A DNA stretch of 25,340 bases from Phycisphaerae bacterium (GCA_016935885.1 JAFGQA010000017.1:1-25340), one strand, 5' to 3'. Counted from the stretch's first letter, positions 1-7,980 are shown. Notes: generated from the sequence alone by a model not told the origin. Numbers and translations are program-made.

Positions 1-145
1 TCCATTGACGCTTCGTTGCAGCGTCGGCCCCCTGTGGCCGACGGGGATGACCGGTTTGCCGACGTTCCTCAAGGGTGAACGCTGACCACTCCCTCGCGGT
101 CGCGGTTCCGATCGGCGTTGGCGGCATAGGCAATTTCAAGCTTAA

Positions 146-162
146 ACTGCTCTAAGAGCAGT
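146..162. repeat. 17-bp perfect palindrome
   Basis: The sequence ACTGCTCT-A-AGAGCAGT is an 8-bp perfect inverted repeat around one base. It lies about 65 bases beyond the 3' end of the GDP-mannose dehydratase gene. It could be an operator or a small hairpin, but it has no T-tract and no recognised family. Nothing else was recognised in bases 1-227. Confidence 0.3.
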
Positions 163-227
163 GCCACATATCCGCATGGATGATCCATCGGTTCACCTGC
201 GACAAGGCACTGGCAACTGACGGCGTT

Positions 228-1247
228 TCAGGCGTTCTTCGCCCGATGTTCCATCAACGCTCGCTCCTCCTTGGCCAGCGTCCAGTCGTGCTCGGTCATC
301 ATCCGCACCAGCTCTTCAAACCTGACCTTGGGCGTCCAGCCGATCCTATCATGGGCCTTGCCCGCGTCGCCGAGAAGCTCGTCCACCTCCGTTGGGCGGA
401 GGTACCTTGGATCAACCTCGACGTGTTTCTCCCAATCCAGGTCTAGAAGCTCAAACACACGCTCGACAAACTCGCGCACCGAGTGCATCTCGCCCGTCGC
501 GATGACGTAGTCGTCCGGCTCGGCCTGCTGAAGCATCAGCCACATCGCTTCGACGAAATCCCCTGCGTATCCCCAGTCGCGCCTGGCGTCCAGGTTGCCC
601 AAGTACAGCTTCTGCTGAAGCCCCTCCTTGATCCGCGTGGCCGCCCGCGTGATCTTCCGCGTGACGAAGGTCTCGCCTCGACGGGGGCTCTCGTGGTTGA
701 ACAGAATGCCGCAGCAGGCAAACAGGCCGTAGGCCTCGCGGTAGTTGACCGTCTGCCAATGGCTGAAGGCCTTGGCACACCCATACGGGCTGCGTGGATG
801 GAACGGCGTCGTCTCGCGCTGCGGCATCTCCGTTGTCAGGCCGAACATCTCGCTGCTGGAGGCCTGATAGAACCGCGTCTTGATCCGGGCGTCGCGGATC
901 GCCTCCAACAGTCGCAGCGTCCCGAGTGCCCCCGCCTCGACGCTATAGACGGGCTGGTCGAAGCTGAGACGCACGTGCGACTGTGCGGCGAGGTTGTACA
1001 CCTCGTCCGGCTCGACGGCCCCCAGCACGCTCCGCAGGCTCGCTCCGTCGGTGAGGTCGCCGTAGTGCAGGAACAATCGCGCGTCCTTGTCGTGCGGATC
1101 CCGGTAGAGATGGTTGATCCGCCCCGTGTTGAACGTGCTCGAACGCCGAATGATGCCGTGTACCTCGTATCCCTTGCCGAGCAGTAACTCGGCCAGATAG
1201 CTGCCGTCTTGCCCGGTAATGCCGGTGATCAGCGCCTTCTTCGCCAT
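228..1247 (-). CDS. gmd: GDP-mannose 4,6-dehydratase
   Basis: The enzyme converts GDP-D-mannose to GDP-4-keto-6-deoxy-D-mannose, the precursor of GDP-fucose, GDP-rhamnose and GDP-perosamine, in the cytoplasm. The 339-residue protein is a short-chain dehydrogenase of normal or slightly short length for Gmd (usually about 340-375). Visible motifs are the NAD(P)-binding Gly-rich loop near residues 9-15 (GITGQDG), the ASSSEMFG stretch at 129-136 with the catalytic Ser/Glu, and the YGCAK catalytic Tyr155/Lys159. The C-terminal RPTEVD motif is typical of the family. A GGAG ribosome-binding site sits 6 bases before the ATG. The gene lies 89 bases downstream of, and in the same direction as, the aminotransferase homologue, so the two may be co-transcribed. 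Family assignment is secure; the final sugar product cannot be deduced. Confidence 0.95.
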   Translation of the reverse strand: MAKKALITGITGQDGSYLAELLLGKGYEVHGIIRRSSTFNTGRINHLYRDPHDKDARLFLHYGDLTDGASLRSVLGAVEPDEVYNLAAQSHVRLSFDQPVYSVEAGALGTLRLLEAIRDARIKTRFYQASSSEMFGLTTEMPQRETTPFHPRSPYGCAKAFSHWQTVNYREAYGLFACCGILFNHESPRRGETFVTRKITRAATRIKEGLQQKLYLGNLDARRDWGYAGDFVEAMWLMLQQAEPDDYVIATGEMHSVREFVERVFELLDLDWEKHVEVDPRYLRPTEVDELLGDAGKAHDRIGWTPKVRFEELVRMMTEHDWTLAKEERALMEHRAKNA

Positions 1248-1336
1248 GGCTTACTCCGGTGAATCGGGGCCGCGTGGGTCCACTTGTCAATCCGTGTCGC
1301 CCACACCGTGGTTTGTATCCCAGGCACGGGATCCAG

Positions 1337-2581
1337 CTACAGCTCCCCGAACACGCTTACGATCAGATCTACCTGGTCCTCCGTTACGGTCAGTGGTGGC
1401 ATCAGCGTCAGGACGTTGTGATGGCGCCCCGTCCTGCCTGCCAGGAACCCCCAGTCTTTCAGTTGCTCGAGGTACTCGTCGCATCGCTCGGCATCCGGTT
1501 CGCGCCTGTCGTCCACGACATCCACGCCGATCATCAAGCCCTTGCCGCGCGGATGGGCGAGATACGCCGAACCTTCAGCGACCTTCGCAAGGCCTGCGAG
1601 CAGGGCTTCGCCGTACCGGGCCGCCCGTTGCCCGAGCGAGGCCGTCCGGTGGAACCGAATCGTCGCCAACGCCGCCGCACAGGATACAGGGCTCGCGCCG
1701 AACGCTGGGGCCTCCCATTGTGCGAGGCCGGCCGCGATCCTGTCCGTCGTCATCACCGCCGCGATCGGCACGCCGTTTCCCAACGACCCGGCCACGGTCA
1801 GGATGTCCGGTGTGACCTGCCATGCCTCGCTGGCAAACCAGCAACCGGTCCTGTTCATCGCGGTCAGCGCTTCATCGAAGATCAGGAGAACGCCGTGTTC
1901 ATCGCAGATCCGTCGGACTCGCTGCCAGGTGCCGTCCGGCGGAACGACGATCCCGCTGCCGATCTGGATCGGCTCAGCGATGACGGCAGCGATTCGTTCC
2001 GGGCCGACATCGGTCAAAGCGCGCTCGATCGCCTCTGATTCCTGTTGCACAGGCGTCTCGCCCGTGACCCCGCCGGCGAGACTCCGGTGCCACAGCTTGC
2101 GGTGGCACAGAATGTGGGACAAGTCCTTGGCACGCCCGATGGGCGCCTCGGTCAACGTGATGAACTCGTGGCGTCCCGTGGCCTGCGTTGCCAGCTCCAT
2201 CGCCACCTCGTTTGCCTCGAACCCGCTGGCGCAGAAGAAGCTGCGCACCACGTCGCCCGGCGCGAGTTCGGCCAGCAGTTGGGCGAGTTGGAACATCAGC
2301 TCGGACAGATGGCCGGGCGCGGCATGTTGGAGTTTCCAAAGCTGGTCGACCACGGCGTTGAGGACCATCGGGTTTCGATATCCGGCGTTCATCACGCCGC
2401 CGCCGCTGTAAACGTCGAGAAATCGCCGCCCGTCGCGGTCGATAAGATAGCACCCCTCGCCACCGACGAGGACCGGCGGATCCCTGTAGAGGTGGTGTAC
2501 GCAGGGGAATCCGTACTTCGCCTTCGCGGCGAGGACGTCCTCGGCGACGCCGGCAAGCGGTCGTTTCGACGGTTTGCTCAT
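1337..2581 (-). CDS. class III aminotransferase homologue, probably catalytically inactive
   Basis: The 414-residue protein has the fold-type I, class III aminotransferase layout. Visible are SGFEANE near 119-125 (PLP phosphate loop), the AVIAEPIQIGSG segment near 199-210, and FDE at 235-237 with the Asp that contacts the PLP nitrogen. The Schiff-base lysine is missing: the usual A-K-G-L-G-N-G block reads A-G-S-L-G-N-G at 264-270, with codon GGG at the lysine position. The YHG motif before it is absent, and the Thr of the TFG motif is Ala (AFGASP). Residues about 163-181 are encoded by a copy of the genomic palindromic repeat. The reading frame is otherwise open and well conserved in feel, so it may be a pseudoenzyme or regulator rather than a decayed gene. 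No strong ribosome-binding site precedes the ATG. It reads into gmd, which could suggest a link to amino-sugar metabolism, but that is inference. Confidence 0.8.
   Translation of the reverse strand: MSKPSKRPLAGVAEDVLAAKAKYGFPCVHHLYRDPPVLVGGEGCYLIDRDGRRFLDVYSGGGVMNAGYRNPMVLNAVVDQLWKLQHAAPGHLSELMFQLAQLLAELAPGDVVRSFFCASGFEANEVAMELATQATGRHEFITLTEAPIGRAKDLSHILCHRKLWHRSLAGGVTGETPVQQESEAIERALTDVGPERIAAVIAEPIQIGSGIVVPPDGTWQRVRRICDEHGVLLIFDEALTAMNRTGCWFASEAWQVTPDILTVAGSLGNGVPIAAVMTTDRIAAGLAQWEAPAFGASPVSCAAALATIRFHRTASLGQRAARYGEALLAGLAKVAEGSAYLAHPRGKGLMIGVDVVDDRREPDAERCDEYLEQLKDWGFLAGRTGRHHNVLTLMPPLTVTEDQVDLIVSVFGEL
2044..2095. repeat. family A palindromic repeat inside a coding sequence
   Basis: This segment of the aminotransferase gene matches the intergenic repeat at 7914-7980: a GGCGTCTCGCCCGTG arm, then CCGCCGGCGAGAC and TCCGGTGCCACAG. 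On the minus strand it encodes LWHRSLAGGVTGETPVQQ. The same frame of the 7914 copy, read on the plus strand, gives LWHRRLAGATTAETAVPQ. The reading frame passes through without a stop. Confidence 0.8.
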
Positions 2582-2740
2582 CGTTGCGCTCGCAGGCTTC
2601 CAACGTGGTCGCCGTCAGTCCCACCGGACGTTGCGCGCACGGCCCGCGCGCCACGAACCCGGTATGATGCGGTCAACCGCTCCCAGCGTCCACCGCACGG
2701 GCCATCAGGTCCCCGGATGGGGGTCCGTAACAGTCGGGGC

Positions 2741-2855
2741 GGGTGCCACTGGCAGCTTGCCTGCCAGTGCGTATGCTCCCGCGCCCACCAGAGAGACCGC
2801 ACGGGCGGACAAGCCGCCCGTGGCACCCAGAATCGAATGCCGCCGGAAGTGTCAC
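2741..2855. repeat. compound family B repeat, about 115 bp
   Basis: Two hairpin units lie next to each other: CTGGCAGCTTGCCTGCCAG, then ACGGGCGGACAAGCCGCCCG, followed by a shared tail ending in GTGTCAC. The whole block recurs in inverted orientation at 19772-19887 with roughly 90 percent identity by eye. It occupies the gene-poor stretch 2582-2967, in which no convincing protein gene was seen. Confidence 0.85.
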
Positions 2856-2967
2856 GGCCCCCCGGATGGCCGGGGCAATCGCCGGATCGTTCGCGCGGGG
2901 TTATGGCGTAGCGGCGGGGCATCCGATGCATCTGGAGAGCGGTTGATCTCTCTCCAGGCGGCCGTGC

Positions 2968-3153
2968 ATGGCCGATTCGATCCTGAGCCAGTTTGCGGAT
3001 CTGCCCGACACCCGATCGGCTCGCGGACAGCAGCGTGACCGGAGTGACATCCTGACCATCGCCATTCGCGACGTCATCTGCGGAGCGGAGAGTTGGACGG
3101 AGAGGTGGAACAGTCCGGCGGTAACAAGGAGCCGTGGTCTCGTACGTTCTTGA
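2968..3153 (+). pseudogene. ISAs1-family transposase N-terminal remnant
   Basis: The first 40 or so residues (MADSILSQFADLPDTRSARG, then a DILTIAI..VICGAESW block) match the N-terminal DDE_Tnp_1-associated region of ISAs1-family transposases, which typically begin with a similar FADLPDPR...DILTIALCAVICGADSW pattern. The similarity stops shortly after the Trp near 3100, and the frame ends at 3153 after 61 codons, while full ISAs1 transposases have about 370 residues. No catalytic DDE residues are left. A hairpin (CTGGAGAG / CTCTCCAG, 2932-2957) lies just upstream and may be part of the old element end. Dead fragment; family recognition is from the motif pattern only. Confidence 0.75.
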
Positions 3154-3161
3154 CGTTACAC

Positions 3162-3180
3162 CGTGGGATTCCCTCCCACG
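3162..3180. terminator. hairpin downstream of radical SAM gene
   Basis: A 7-bp perfect stem (CGTGGGA / TCCCACG) with a 5-base loop lies 22 bases past the stop of the minus-strand radical SAM gene. There is no U-tract on either strand, so a classical intrinsic terminator is not proven. Confidence 0.3.
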
Positions 3181-3202
3181 ACACCTTCGGACAGGGGCTC
3201 GC

Positions 3203-4684
3203 CTAGCCCGGCACCGGTTGCGGCCTTCTCAGAAGCAGAGTCGACCGTGCCCTGGACCGGAGGTGCATCCGAAACGCGCGGATAATCTTGTCCAGCCGCG
3301 CTGACGGCTGCGGAGTGAAGCCGAATCTTGCCTCGTCGTGCGGTGCCTGAATCCTGGCCATGCGCTTCCAGCCGCGGTTCATCCCCAACACGAAGCACGC
3401 CGTGCTCAACGAACGAGTCCGAAGGAGGGTGCGAAACGCCCTCTTCCAAACCCAATTCTGCCTCGCTGCCGCATATCGAAGCTCGTAAATGGCCTCATCC
3501 AATTCGCGTGCCGTCATGTTCCTGGGATGGTAGACGGTCTCCGTAAACGTGTGCCGCTCCCAGTCAGCGGGATACTCTGTGGCGAATAAGCGGCCTTCGG
3601 CATGATAGCGGTCATACATCTTCGTACCGGGCAGCGGCGTCAGGTTTGTGATCTGAATGATGTCGATGCCCATCTCCACCGCGGCCATGGCGGCGTCGGC
3701 GACTGCCTCAGGCGTATCCTCGTCGGAACCGACGATGAAGCAACCGAACACCGCGAGGCCGGCCTTGTGGAAGCTGTTGATCAGGTCCTGGTATCGGGAG
3801 AGACTCTTGCGGTTGATGCCCTTGTGGTAGTCCTTCAGTGACTGCTCGTTGAGTGTTTCAAGGCCGATGAGCATGGCACGGCAGCCCGCGTCATACGCGA
3901 GTCGAAGCCCTTCCGGATCATCGCCCATGTTGATGGTTGTCTGGCTGAACCAGAGCCGCTTCTTACCGTGCCTGACGATCGCACGAAGCAGATCCTTGGC
4001 CCATGCCGCGTGATGCGGCCCGACACCAAAGAAGTTGTCGTCTACCACAAAGACGAAGTTGCGAGGCGTTCGGTTCCACTCGTCGATGACATCAGAAATC
4101 TCGCGTCTGCGAATCGGTGCCCCGCTAAACCGAGTGACGGAACAATATTCACAGCCGACGGGACAGCCCCGCGAGGTCTGAATCGCCGAAACACTATACT
4201 GGCCGTTGAGAGGGACGATCGCTTGATTGGCCCTGCCGCGCTTGGCGGCCCCGATGTCTGACAGCTTGCCGTGATAAATGGGCTGCAACCCGCCCTCAAC
4301 GGCATCCTGAATGATCTGCGGCCAGATGTCGTCGCACTCGCCAACCGCGACGGCATCGAAACTCTCCGCCGCCTCCTGCGGGCACGCCGAAGCGTGCGGA
4401 CCGCCCATTACAGTGGGAATGCCACGCTGGCGACACATTCGAGCGATCTCATACGCACGTGTCGCGCCGCTGGTGTATCCGGTGACGCCGGCGAGATCAT
4501 AGGCGCCGGTGCTAAGGAGGCGTTCCGTGGAATGTGTGCCGAAGACTTCGTCAATGATGTCCACCTGATGGACGGGCGGCACCAACTCTGCAAGAACCTG
4601 AAGGCCCAATTGCGGGATGTAGCTGCCGACGTTGTGATAGCCTTGCGTGCGACGAGTGATCGGATTAACTAGTGCAATGCGCAT
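3203..4684 (-). CDS. B12-binding-type radical SAM protein
   Basis: The 493-residue protein has an N-terminal cobalamin-binding-like Rossmann domain (about 1-140, including GVTGYTSGATRAYEIA and VMGGPHAS) and a radical SAM core with the CX3CX2C cluster motif RGCPVGCEYC (Cys174, Cys178, Cys181). The core is followed by the usual GLE.. block (IGLETLNEQSL) and PLPGTKMY. The C-terminal 100 residues are basic and family-specific. Such enzymes catalyse radical methylations, cyclisations or rearrangements in pigment, hopanoid or natural product pathways; the substrate cannot be read here. The ATG at 4684 is chosen because AGGAA lies 8 bases upstream; a TTG codon directly before it extends the frame by one residue. 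A second protein of the same architecture is encoded at 17445-19160. Confidence 0.9.
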   Translation of the reverse strand: MRIALVNPITRRTQGYHNVGSYIPQLGLQVLAELVPPVHQVDIIDEVFGTHSTERLLSTGAYDLAGVTGYTSGATRAYEIARMCRQRGIPTVMGGPHASACPQEAAESFDAVAVGECDDIWPQIIQDAVEGGLQPIYHGKLSDIGAAKRGRANQAIVPLNGQYSVSAIQTSRGCPVGCEYCSVTRFSGAPIRRREISDVIDEWNRTPRNFVFVVDDNFFGVGPHHAAWAKDLLRAIVRHGKKRLWFSQTTINMGDDPEGLRLAYDAGCRAMLIGLETLNEQSLKDYHKGINRKSLSRYQDLINSFHKAGLAVFGCFIVGSDEDTPEAVADAAMAAVEMGIDIIQITNLTPLPGTKMYDRYHAEGRLFATEYPADWERHTFTETVYHPRNMTARELDEAIYELRYAAARQNWVWKRAFRTLLRTRSLSTACFVLGMNRGWKRMARIQAPHDEARFGFTPQPSARLDKIIRAFRMHLRSRARSTLLLRRPQPVPG

Positions 4685-4837
4685 CAAAGGGATTCCTGTG
4701 TGACTGGCTGAGACTCATTCTGGGGTGTGCTGACCTCTTCTTCAGAGAGATTCTGCTCCCACATCGCTCAACGCATCACCGCCGTTGCTTCGGCAGTTCG
4801 CAGGGCTGCGTGCCCTCACCGCATCACAGAGACGCCC

Positions 4838-5083
4838 TCAGCGTCGTCGGCCGGCTTCGACTTTGAGAGAGCGCCCGCCAAGCTCCGTTCCGTCCAGGCC
4901 CGCGATGGCGGCCGACGCGGCCTCGCTGTCGCCCATCTCGACGAATCCATAGCCCCAGGACTTGCTGGTCTGGCGATCTCGGATGATCCTGGTGCTGCGA
5001 ACTGTGCCGTAGGGCGCGAACGCCGCCTCAAGCTCACCTTCGGTAGTCGCTTCTGACAGATTTCCCGCATAAAGCCTTGCCAT
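4838..5083 (-). CDS. RRM-domain RNA-binding protein
   Basis: The 81-residue protein is a single RNA recognition motif. RNP2 is LYAGNL at residues 4-9 and RNP1 is SWGYGFVEM at 42-50. Bacterial proteins of this size bind single-stranded RNA and are often linked with cold or stress response. The frame extends 18 codons upstream, but AAGGA lies 7 bases before the ATG at 5083 and the domain starts there, so this start is preferred. It has a short basic tail (GRRR) instead of a Gly-rich one. A paralogue is encoded at 7040-7330. About 230 bases upstream, to the next gene, contain no recognised gene and may be a long leader. Confidence 0.9.
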   Translation of the reverse strand: MARLYAGNLSEATTEGELEAAFAPYGTVRSTRIIRDRQTSKSWGYGFVEMGDSEAASAAIAGLDGTELGGRSLKVEAGRRR

Positions 5084-5319
5084 CTTCTGTTCCTTATTCT
5101 TCTCGGGTTGCAGCCAGTCGAACTCGCTCGGGAACACGCGGAGACGTGTGTCACCATCATTTCATCGGGCATATACAGGACCGATGCCATCCATGCCACG
5201 CGGTCCTGACAGCGCCACCCGACAGAGAAACGCAGGCTCCCAAGGATTGGCGACGACCCACTGGCTCCCGCCGGGAGAAAGCGTCCAGCGCTTGCCGCCG
5301 CGAATGCGCCACGTTCGCC

Positions 5320-5667
5320 TCATGAGCCTCCACAAACCGCGTAGACCTCATCGAAGTAAGTCCGAGCAGTCAGTCTGCTCACTGTGGAGCCCGTCGATCC
5401 AATCCAGGCCGCTCTTCCAGAGCAACCATCGACATCAAAGGTGCGGCCGACACTCAAACCCACGTTGAACCCACGCGCCTTCAACTCCTCGAGCTTCGCC
5501 AGAACCTCGCCCTGTTTGCGATACCCCATATCCTGGCAGAGATCGGCCAAGAAGCTGACGTACGGCCACTGAGGCAACATGCACAAGATTTCGATCGCTT
5601 CATCGAACGCTCGATGATCACGATTCAGCCACATCGCCCCATCCCGTTCTCGGCCCAGCAGGCCCAT
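5320..5667 (-). CDS. hypothetical protein, possible winged-helix fold
   Basis: No family was recognised. The 115-residue frame has protein-like composition: an acidic/hydrophobic N-terminal helix (FDEAIEIL), then a segment VSFLADLCQDMGYRKQGEVL and AKLEELKARGFNVGLSV that resembles a helix-turn-helix followed by a wing, as in biotin-repressor-type domains. It ends with a variable Gly/Ser-rich tail. The start is uncertain: ATG at 5667 has AGGG 8 bases upstream, while 5685 and 5634 are also possible. It lies among minus-strand small genes with an RNA-binding protein on its 3' side. The winged-helix call is inference from pattern only. Confidence 0.5.
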   Translation of the reverse strand: MGLLGRERDGAMWLNRDHRAFDEAIEILCMLPQWPYVSFLADLCQDMGYRKQGEVLAKLEELKARGFNVGLSVGRTFDVDGCSGRAAWIGSTGSTVSRLTARTYFDEVYAVCGGS

Positions 5668-5757
5668 CGTTGCAGCCCTGTTCATCGGTGTTGGGGGCTA
5701 TGGTCAATTGCAGCCCCTCCTGTGTTTGTCCAACACCAAGCGTACTGTCGGCCTTGC

Positions 5758-5790
5758 CCACCGGCGGACAAGCCATCAGTGGCACCCTCG
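5758..5790. repeat. degenerate family B repeat
   Basis: CCGGCGGACAAGCC followed by CAGTGGCACCCTC matches one arm and the outer edge of family B units elsewhere (for example 2741-2855). The second arm is degraded. The surrounding interval 5686-5933 has no convincing gene. Confidence 0.5.
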
Positions 5791-5933
5791 TAGGTTGGCA
5801 AACCATCGTTTCGCCTGTGTCGGAGCACTCGCCGATCGTTTGCCATGCCGAGGGCAGTGCTCCAAGCGCCTTCACTCATCGTGACATTCTCCAATGAACG
5901 TGCCCTTCGCTCCGGTCGCGATGTGTCACGCCG

Positions 5934-6131
5934 TCACTTGATGAGCTCACTGTCTCCGACATCCGCGTCGGCCGCGCCCTCAACATCGTTCGGTCGTGGA
6001 GACGGATCTTGCCGGTCACTGTTGGTTTTGCGTTCAAGCCTGCGGGCGGCTTTCTGCGCCTTCTTGAGTTCGCGATGGCGTTTCTGAATCTCGCGCTCGC
6101 GTTTATGACTCGATGGTCTCTTTCGTGCCAT
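5934..6131 (-). CDS. small lysine/arginine-rich coiled protein
   Basis: The 65-residue protein begins MARKRPSSHKRERE and continues with an almost uninterrupted run of Lys, Arg, Glu and Gln to about residue 34 (ELKKAQKAARRLERK), predicting a charged single helix; the last 30 residues are acidic and disordered. Similar short basic proteins of unknown function are common in environmental bacteria. GGAG lies 6 bases before the ATG. The frame extends upstream to 6332, but that part overlaps the DUF6197-like gene and has arginine-shadow composition, so it is excluded. Nucleic-acid binding is plausible but not shown. Confidence 0.6.
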   Translation of the reverse strand: MARKRPSSHKREREIQKRHRELKKAQKAARRLERKTNSDRQDPSPRPNDVEGAADADVGDSELIK

Positions 6132-6261
6132 GTGGGCTCCGTATCCTGTCGAGAGATCCTCTGCGATCGCTGTCTTGTGCTGGTTGGCTGTACGCCTCAC
6201 GGTTGGTCGGCCAGTGCCAATCTGCCGGCAGCAGCCCGTGGCTTGTCCTCCGAGGTCGGTT

Positions 6262-6648
6262 TCAGTCGCTTCGCGTCTGCTCAGCGCTGTGGGGAGCCCC
6301 GTGCCAAACCGGCATCCCTTCCAACTGCCCACAGATCATCTCGAACGTAGTATCCAGCCGGTCGTTGAACGCCTGCAGCGCCACCATCGAGGCAATCTCG
6401 GAATGTCGCGACGGCCCGCGAGCTTCTGCTCGCTCCCCGTTGATATGGCGATCCAACTGCGTGAAGAGCTGGCAGGCGCGGCGCCATCCAAAGAGGCGAC
6501 ACAAGGCCCCGGTGATGTCCCACGCGACGGCTGCAGCCTCATCGTAACGAACCGCGTCGCCGTTCGCGTCCTGCGCCTCAGCATCTCGGCACCACTTGTG
6601 CTCGTGATCGAAAAGCGCGAGCAATTGCCTTTTCTCTTCGGGTATCAT
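6262..6648 (-). CDS. DUF6197-like small protein
   Basis: The 128-residue protein carries the pattern of the uncharacterised DUF6197 family: WCRDAEAQDANGDAV followed by AVAWDITGAL and a Leu/Phe-rich helix, with a second helical stretch FNDRLDTTFEMICG. The function is unknown. The frame can start at a GTG at 6657, but GAGG lies 9 bases before the ATG at 6648, which is preferred. It is cytoplasmic by composition, with no signal peptide or membrane segment. The gene sits in a co-directional run of small genes. Assignment rests on the recalled WC...A.D..G..V......A..WDl.GAl pattern. Confidence 0.75.
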   Translation of the reverse strand: MIPEEKRQLLALFDHEHKWCRDAEAQDANGDAVRYDEAAAVAWDITGALCRLFGWRRACQLFTQLDRHINGERAEARGPSRHSEIASMVALQAFNDRLDTTFEMICGQLEGMPVWHGAPHSAEQTRSD

Positions 6649-6706
6649 GGCAGACACCCTCGTGCTGCGATTCTTCCCGGTCGGCGATGTACCTGTATGA
6701 CCGGAC

Positions 6707-6969
6707 TTACTTGTCTTGCTTCGGATGTCGCAACGTCAGCTTGGCACCCTCGAGATCGAGTGTGTCCTCGGAAAGCAACTCCGTTACGCGGGCATCCATA
6801 AGAAGCACCGTCCGGTCTCCGCACTGAAGGGTCGCGTCGCCAGCGCGTTGTCACGCCGCGACGCGATCCCTTCCACATCCCAGACGAACCGAATAGCGTC
6901 TTCGTCAGGGAGTTTCTTTCGTTGCAGCATTAGGACCAAGTGCCCGCTCGCGGCTTCCGTGAGGGCTCA
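6707..6969 (-). pseudogene. frameshifted HesB-like small protein
   Basis: Two minus-strand frames join into one protein related to the intact gene at 19310-19573. The first gives ALTEAA, then QRKKLPDEDAIRF. The second gives AGDATLQCGDRTVLLMDARV and ends LRHPKQDK with TAA at 6707-6709. The shift lies near 6840; adding one base there would restore a continuous frame (N-A-L-x-G-D). The conserved TEAA, RF and RTVL blocks line up with the intact copy. An in-frame TGA at 6967-6969 closes the N-terminal side before any start codon, so there may be a second lesion or an unusual start. Either a pseudogene or an assembly error. Confidence 0.6.
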
Positions 6970-7039
6970 CACAGCCCGTTTCTCTCGCCTGTGTTGCCCG
7001 GCGTGTCCGAAAGCGGGATAGGCCCGTGCTTGCCCGGAT

Positions 7040-7330
7040 CTACCAGCGCCTTTGGCGCCCGCCGCCACCGCCGCCGCGGCTCTCTGAGCGCGGTTTGGCT
7101 TCATTGACCTTGATTGCTCGCCCGCCATGTTCCTTCCCGTCAAGCGCAGCAATCGCCGAGTCTGCTTCCGCGTTCGAACTCATCTCGACGAAGCCAAAGC
7201 CCTTGCTCTGGCCCGTGGCCCGATCCGTGATCACGCTCGCGCTGTCCACAGCGCCATGGACTGCAAACATCCGTTCAAGATCATCGCTGCTGACATCATA
7301 CCCAAGGTTTCCAACATACAACTTCTTCAT
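7040..7330 (-). CDS. RRM-domain RNA-binding protein with Gly/Arg tail
   Basis: The 96-residue protein has one RNA recognition motif: RNP2 LYVGNL at 4-9 and RNP1 SKGFGFVEM at 42-50, then a C-terminal tail RSESRGGGGGGRQRRW typical of bacterial Rbp proteins resembling eukaryotic glycine-rich RNA-binding proteins. The start at 7330 is chosen because GGAG lies 7 bases upstream and the RRM begins at once; the frame extends 7 codons further. A sigma70-like promoter at 7532-7559 would give a leader of about 195 bases, common in cold-regulated genes. It is paralogous to 4838-5083, which lacks the Gly tail. Confidence 0.93.
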   Translation of the reverse strand: MKKLYVGNLGYDVSSDDLERMFAVHGAVDSASVITDRATGQSKGFGFVEMSSNAEADSAIAALDGKEHGGRAIKVNEAKPRSESRGGGGGGRQRRW

Positions 7331-7531
7331 AATGAGACTCCAGTAGCCCATCTAGACATGCCGCGCGGTGACCTGAGATCAGGCCAACACCTTCGCGCAG
7401 CAGCCCTGATGACGCATGCGCCACCACAACCACACCTTTGGGATCAGACAGGTCCAGGAGGGGAGGCCCGATAGAGCCGGAACCTCAAGAAGAAGAATGA
7501 TCAGAAAGGGACGATCGTTTCAGCTCTCAGT

Positions 7532-7559
7532 AGTATACGGCCGGCGGCATCAAGGACAA
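7532..7559 (-). promoter_or_regulatory. putative sigma70-type promoter of RRM gene
   Basis: On the minus strand TTGTCC (4 of 6 matches to the -35 consensus) is followed after 16 bases by TATACT (5 of 6 matches to -10). Transcription would start near 7525 and read through an approximately 195-base leader into the RRM gene. The upstream side is A/T-rich. Confidence 0.5.
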
Positions 7560-7831
7560 GGATGAAAACTTGTCTTTTTTCGATTTTTTCAGCGTGACCG
7601 GCGGCCTATGGGTGGCCCCTGGGGCCTCGCGTACAGCCCGTAAGCCCGTTGGCGAGCCGCTGTGTCAACCCTGAGAACTCGGCCACCGGGAGAGGCAAAC
7701 CGCTGGTGCCGGCTTCGGGAGCACGCTTCGGGCACTGGCCACTGCCAGACGTGACGTCGCGGCCGAGTCCACGTTAGAGACTGTCATCGCGCGTGCTTGG
7801 GGACGCCAAGCCACTTCACGGCTGGATGCAC

Positions 7832-7980
7832 CTGTGGCAGCGCTGTCTCGCCCGTGCATCCACCGCCGAGACGGCGGTGTCACAGGAAGTTCTGTTAGCA
7901 GCCTGTGGCAAAACTGTGGCACCGGCGTCTCGCCGGTGCAACCACCGCCGAGACGGCGGTGCCACAGGAAGTCCTGTTAG
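7832..7980. repeat. two 67-bp direct copies of family A repeat
   Basis: Copies at 7832-7898 and 7914-7980 differ at about 7 of 67 positions by eye. Each starts CTGTGGCA, holds an inverted pair (GGCGTCTCGCCGG and CCGCCGAGACGGCGG), and ends CAGGAAGTYCTGTTAG. The end of the second copy overlaps the stop codon of the large activase gene (TTA on the plus strand, 7977-7979). The remaining DNA from 7352 to 7831 holds the promoter above and no convincing gene. Confidence 0.9.

Noticed and set aside
483..1187. Plus-strand 234-codon frame within gmd
   Set aside because: Antisense shadow of a clearly identified gene.
7832..7980. CRISPR-like regularity of family A repeats
   Set aside because: The units are palindromic, few, and separated by only 15 bases, with no spacers of constant size and no cas genes.
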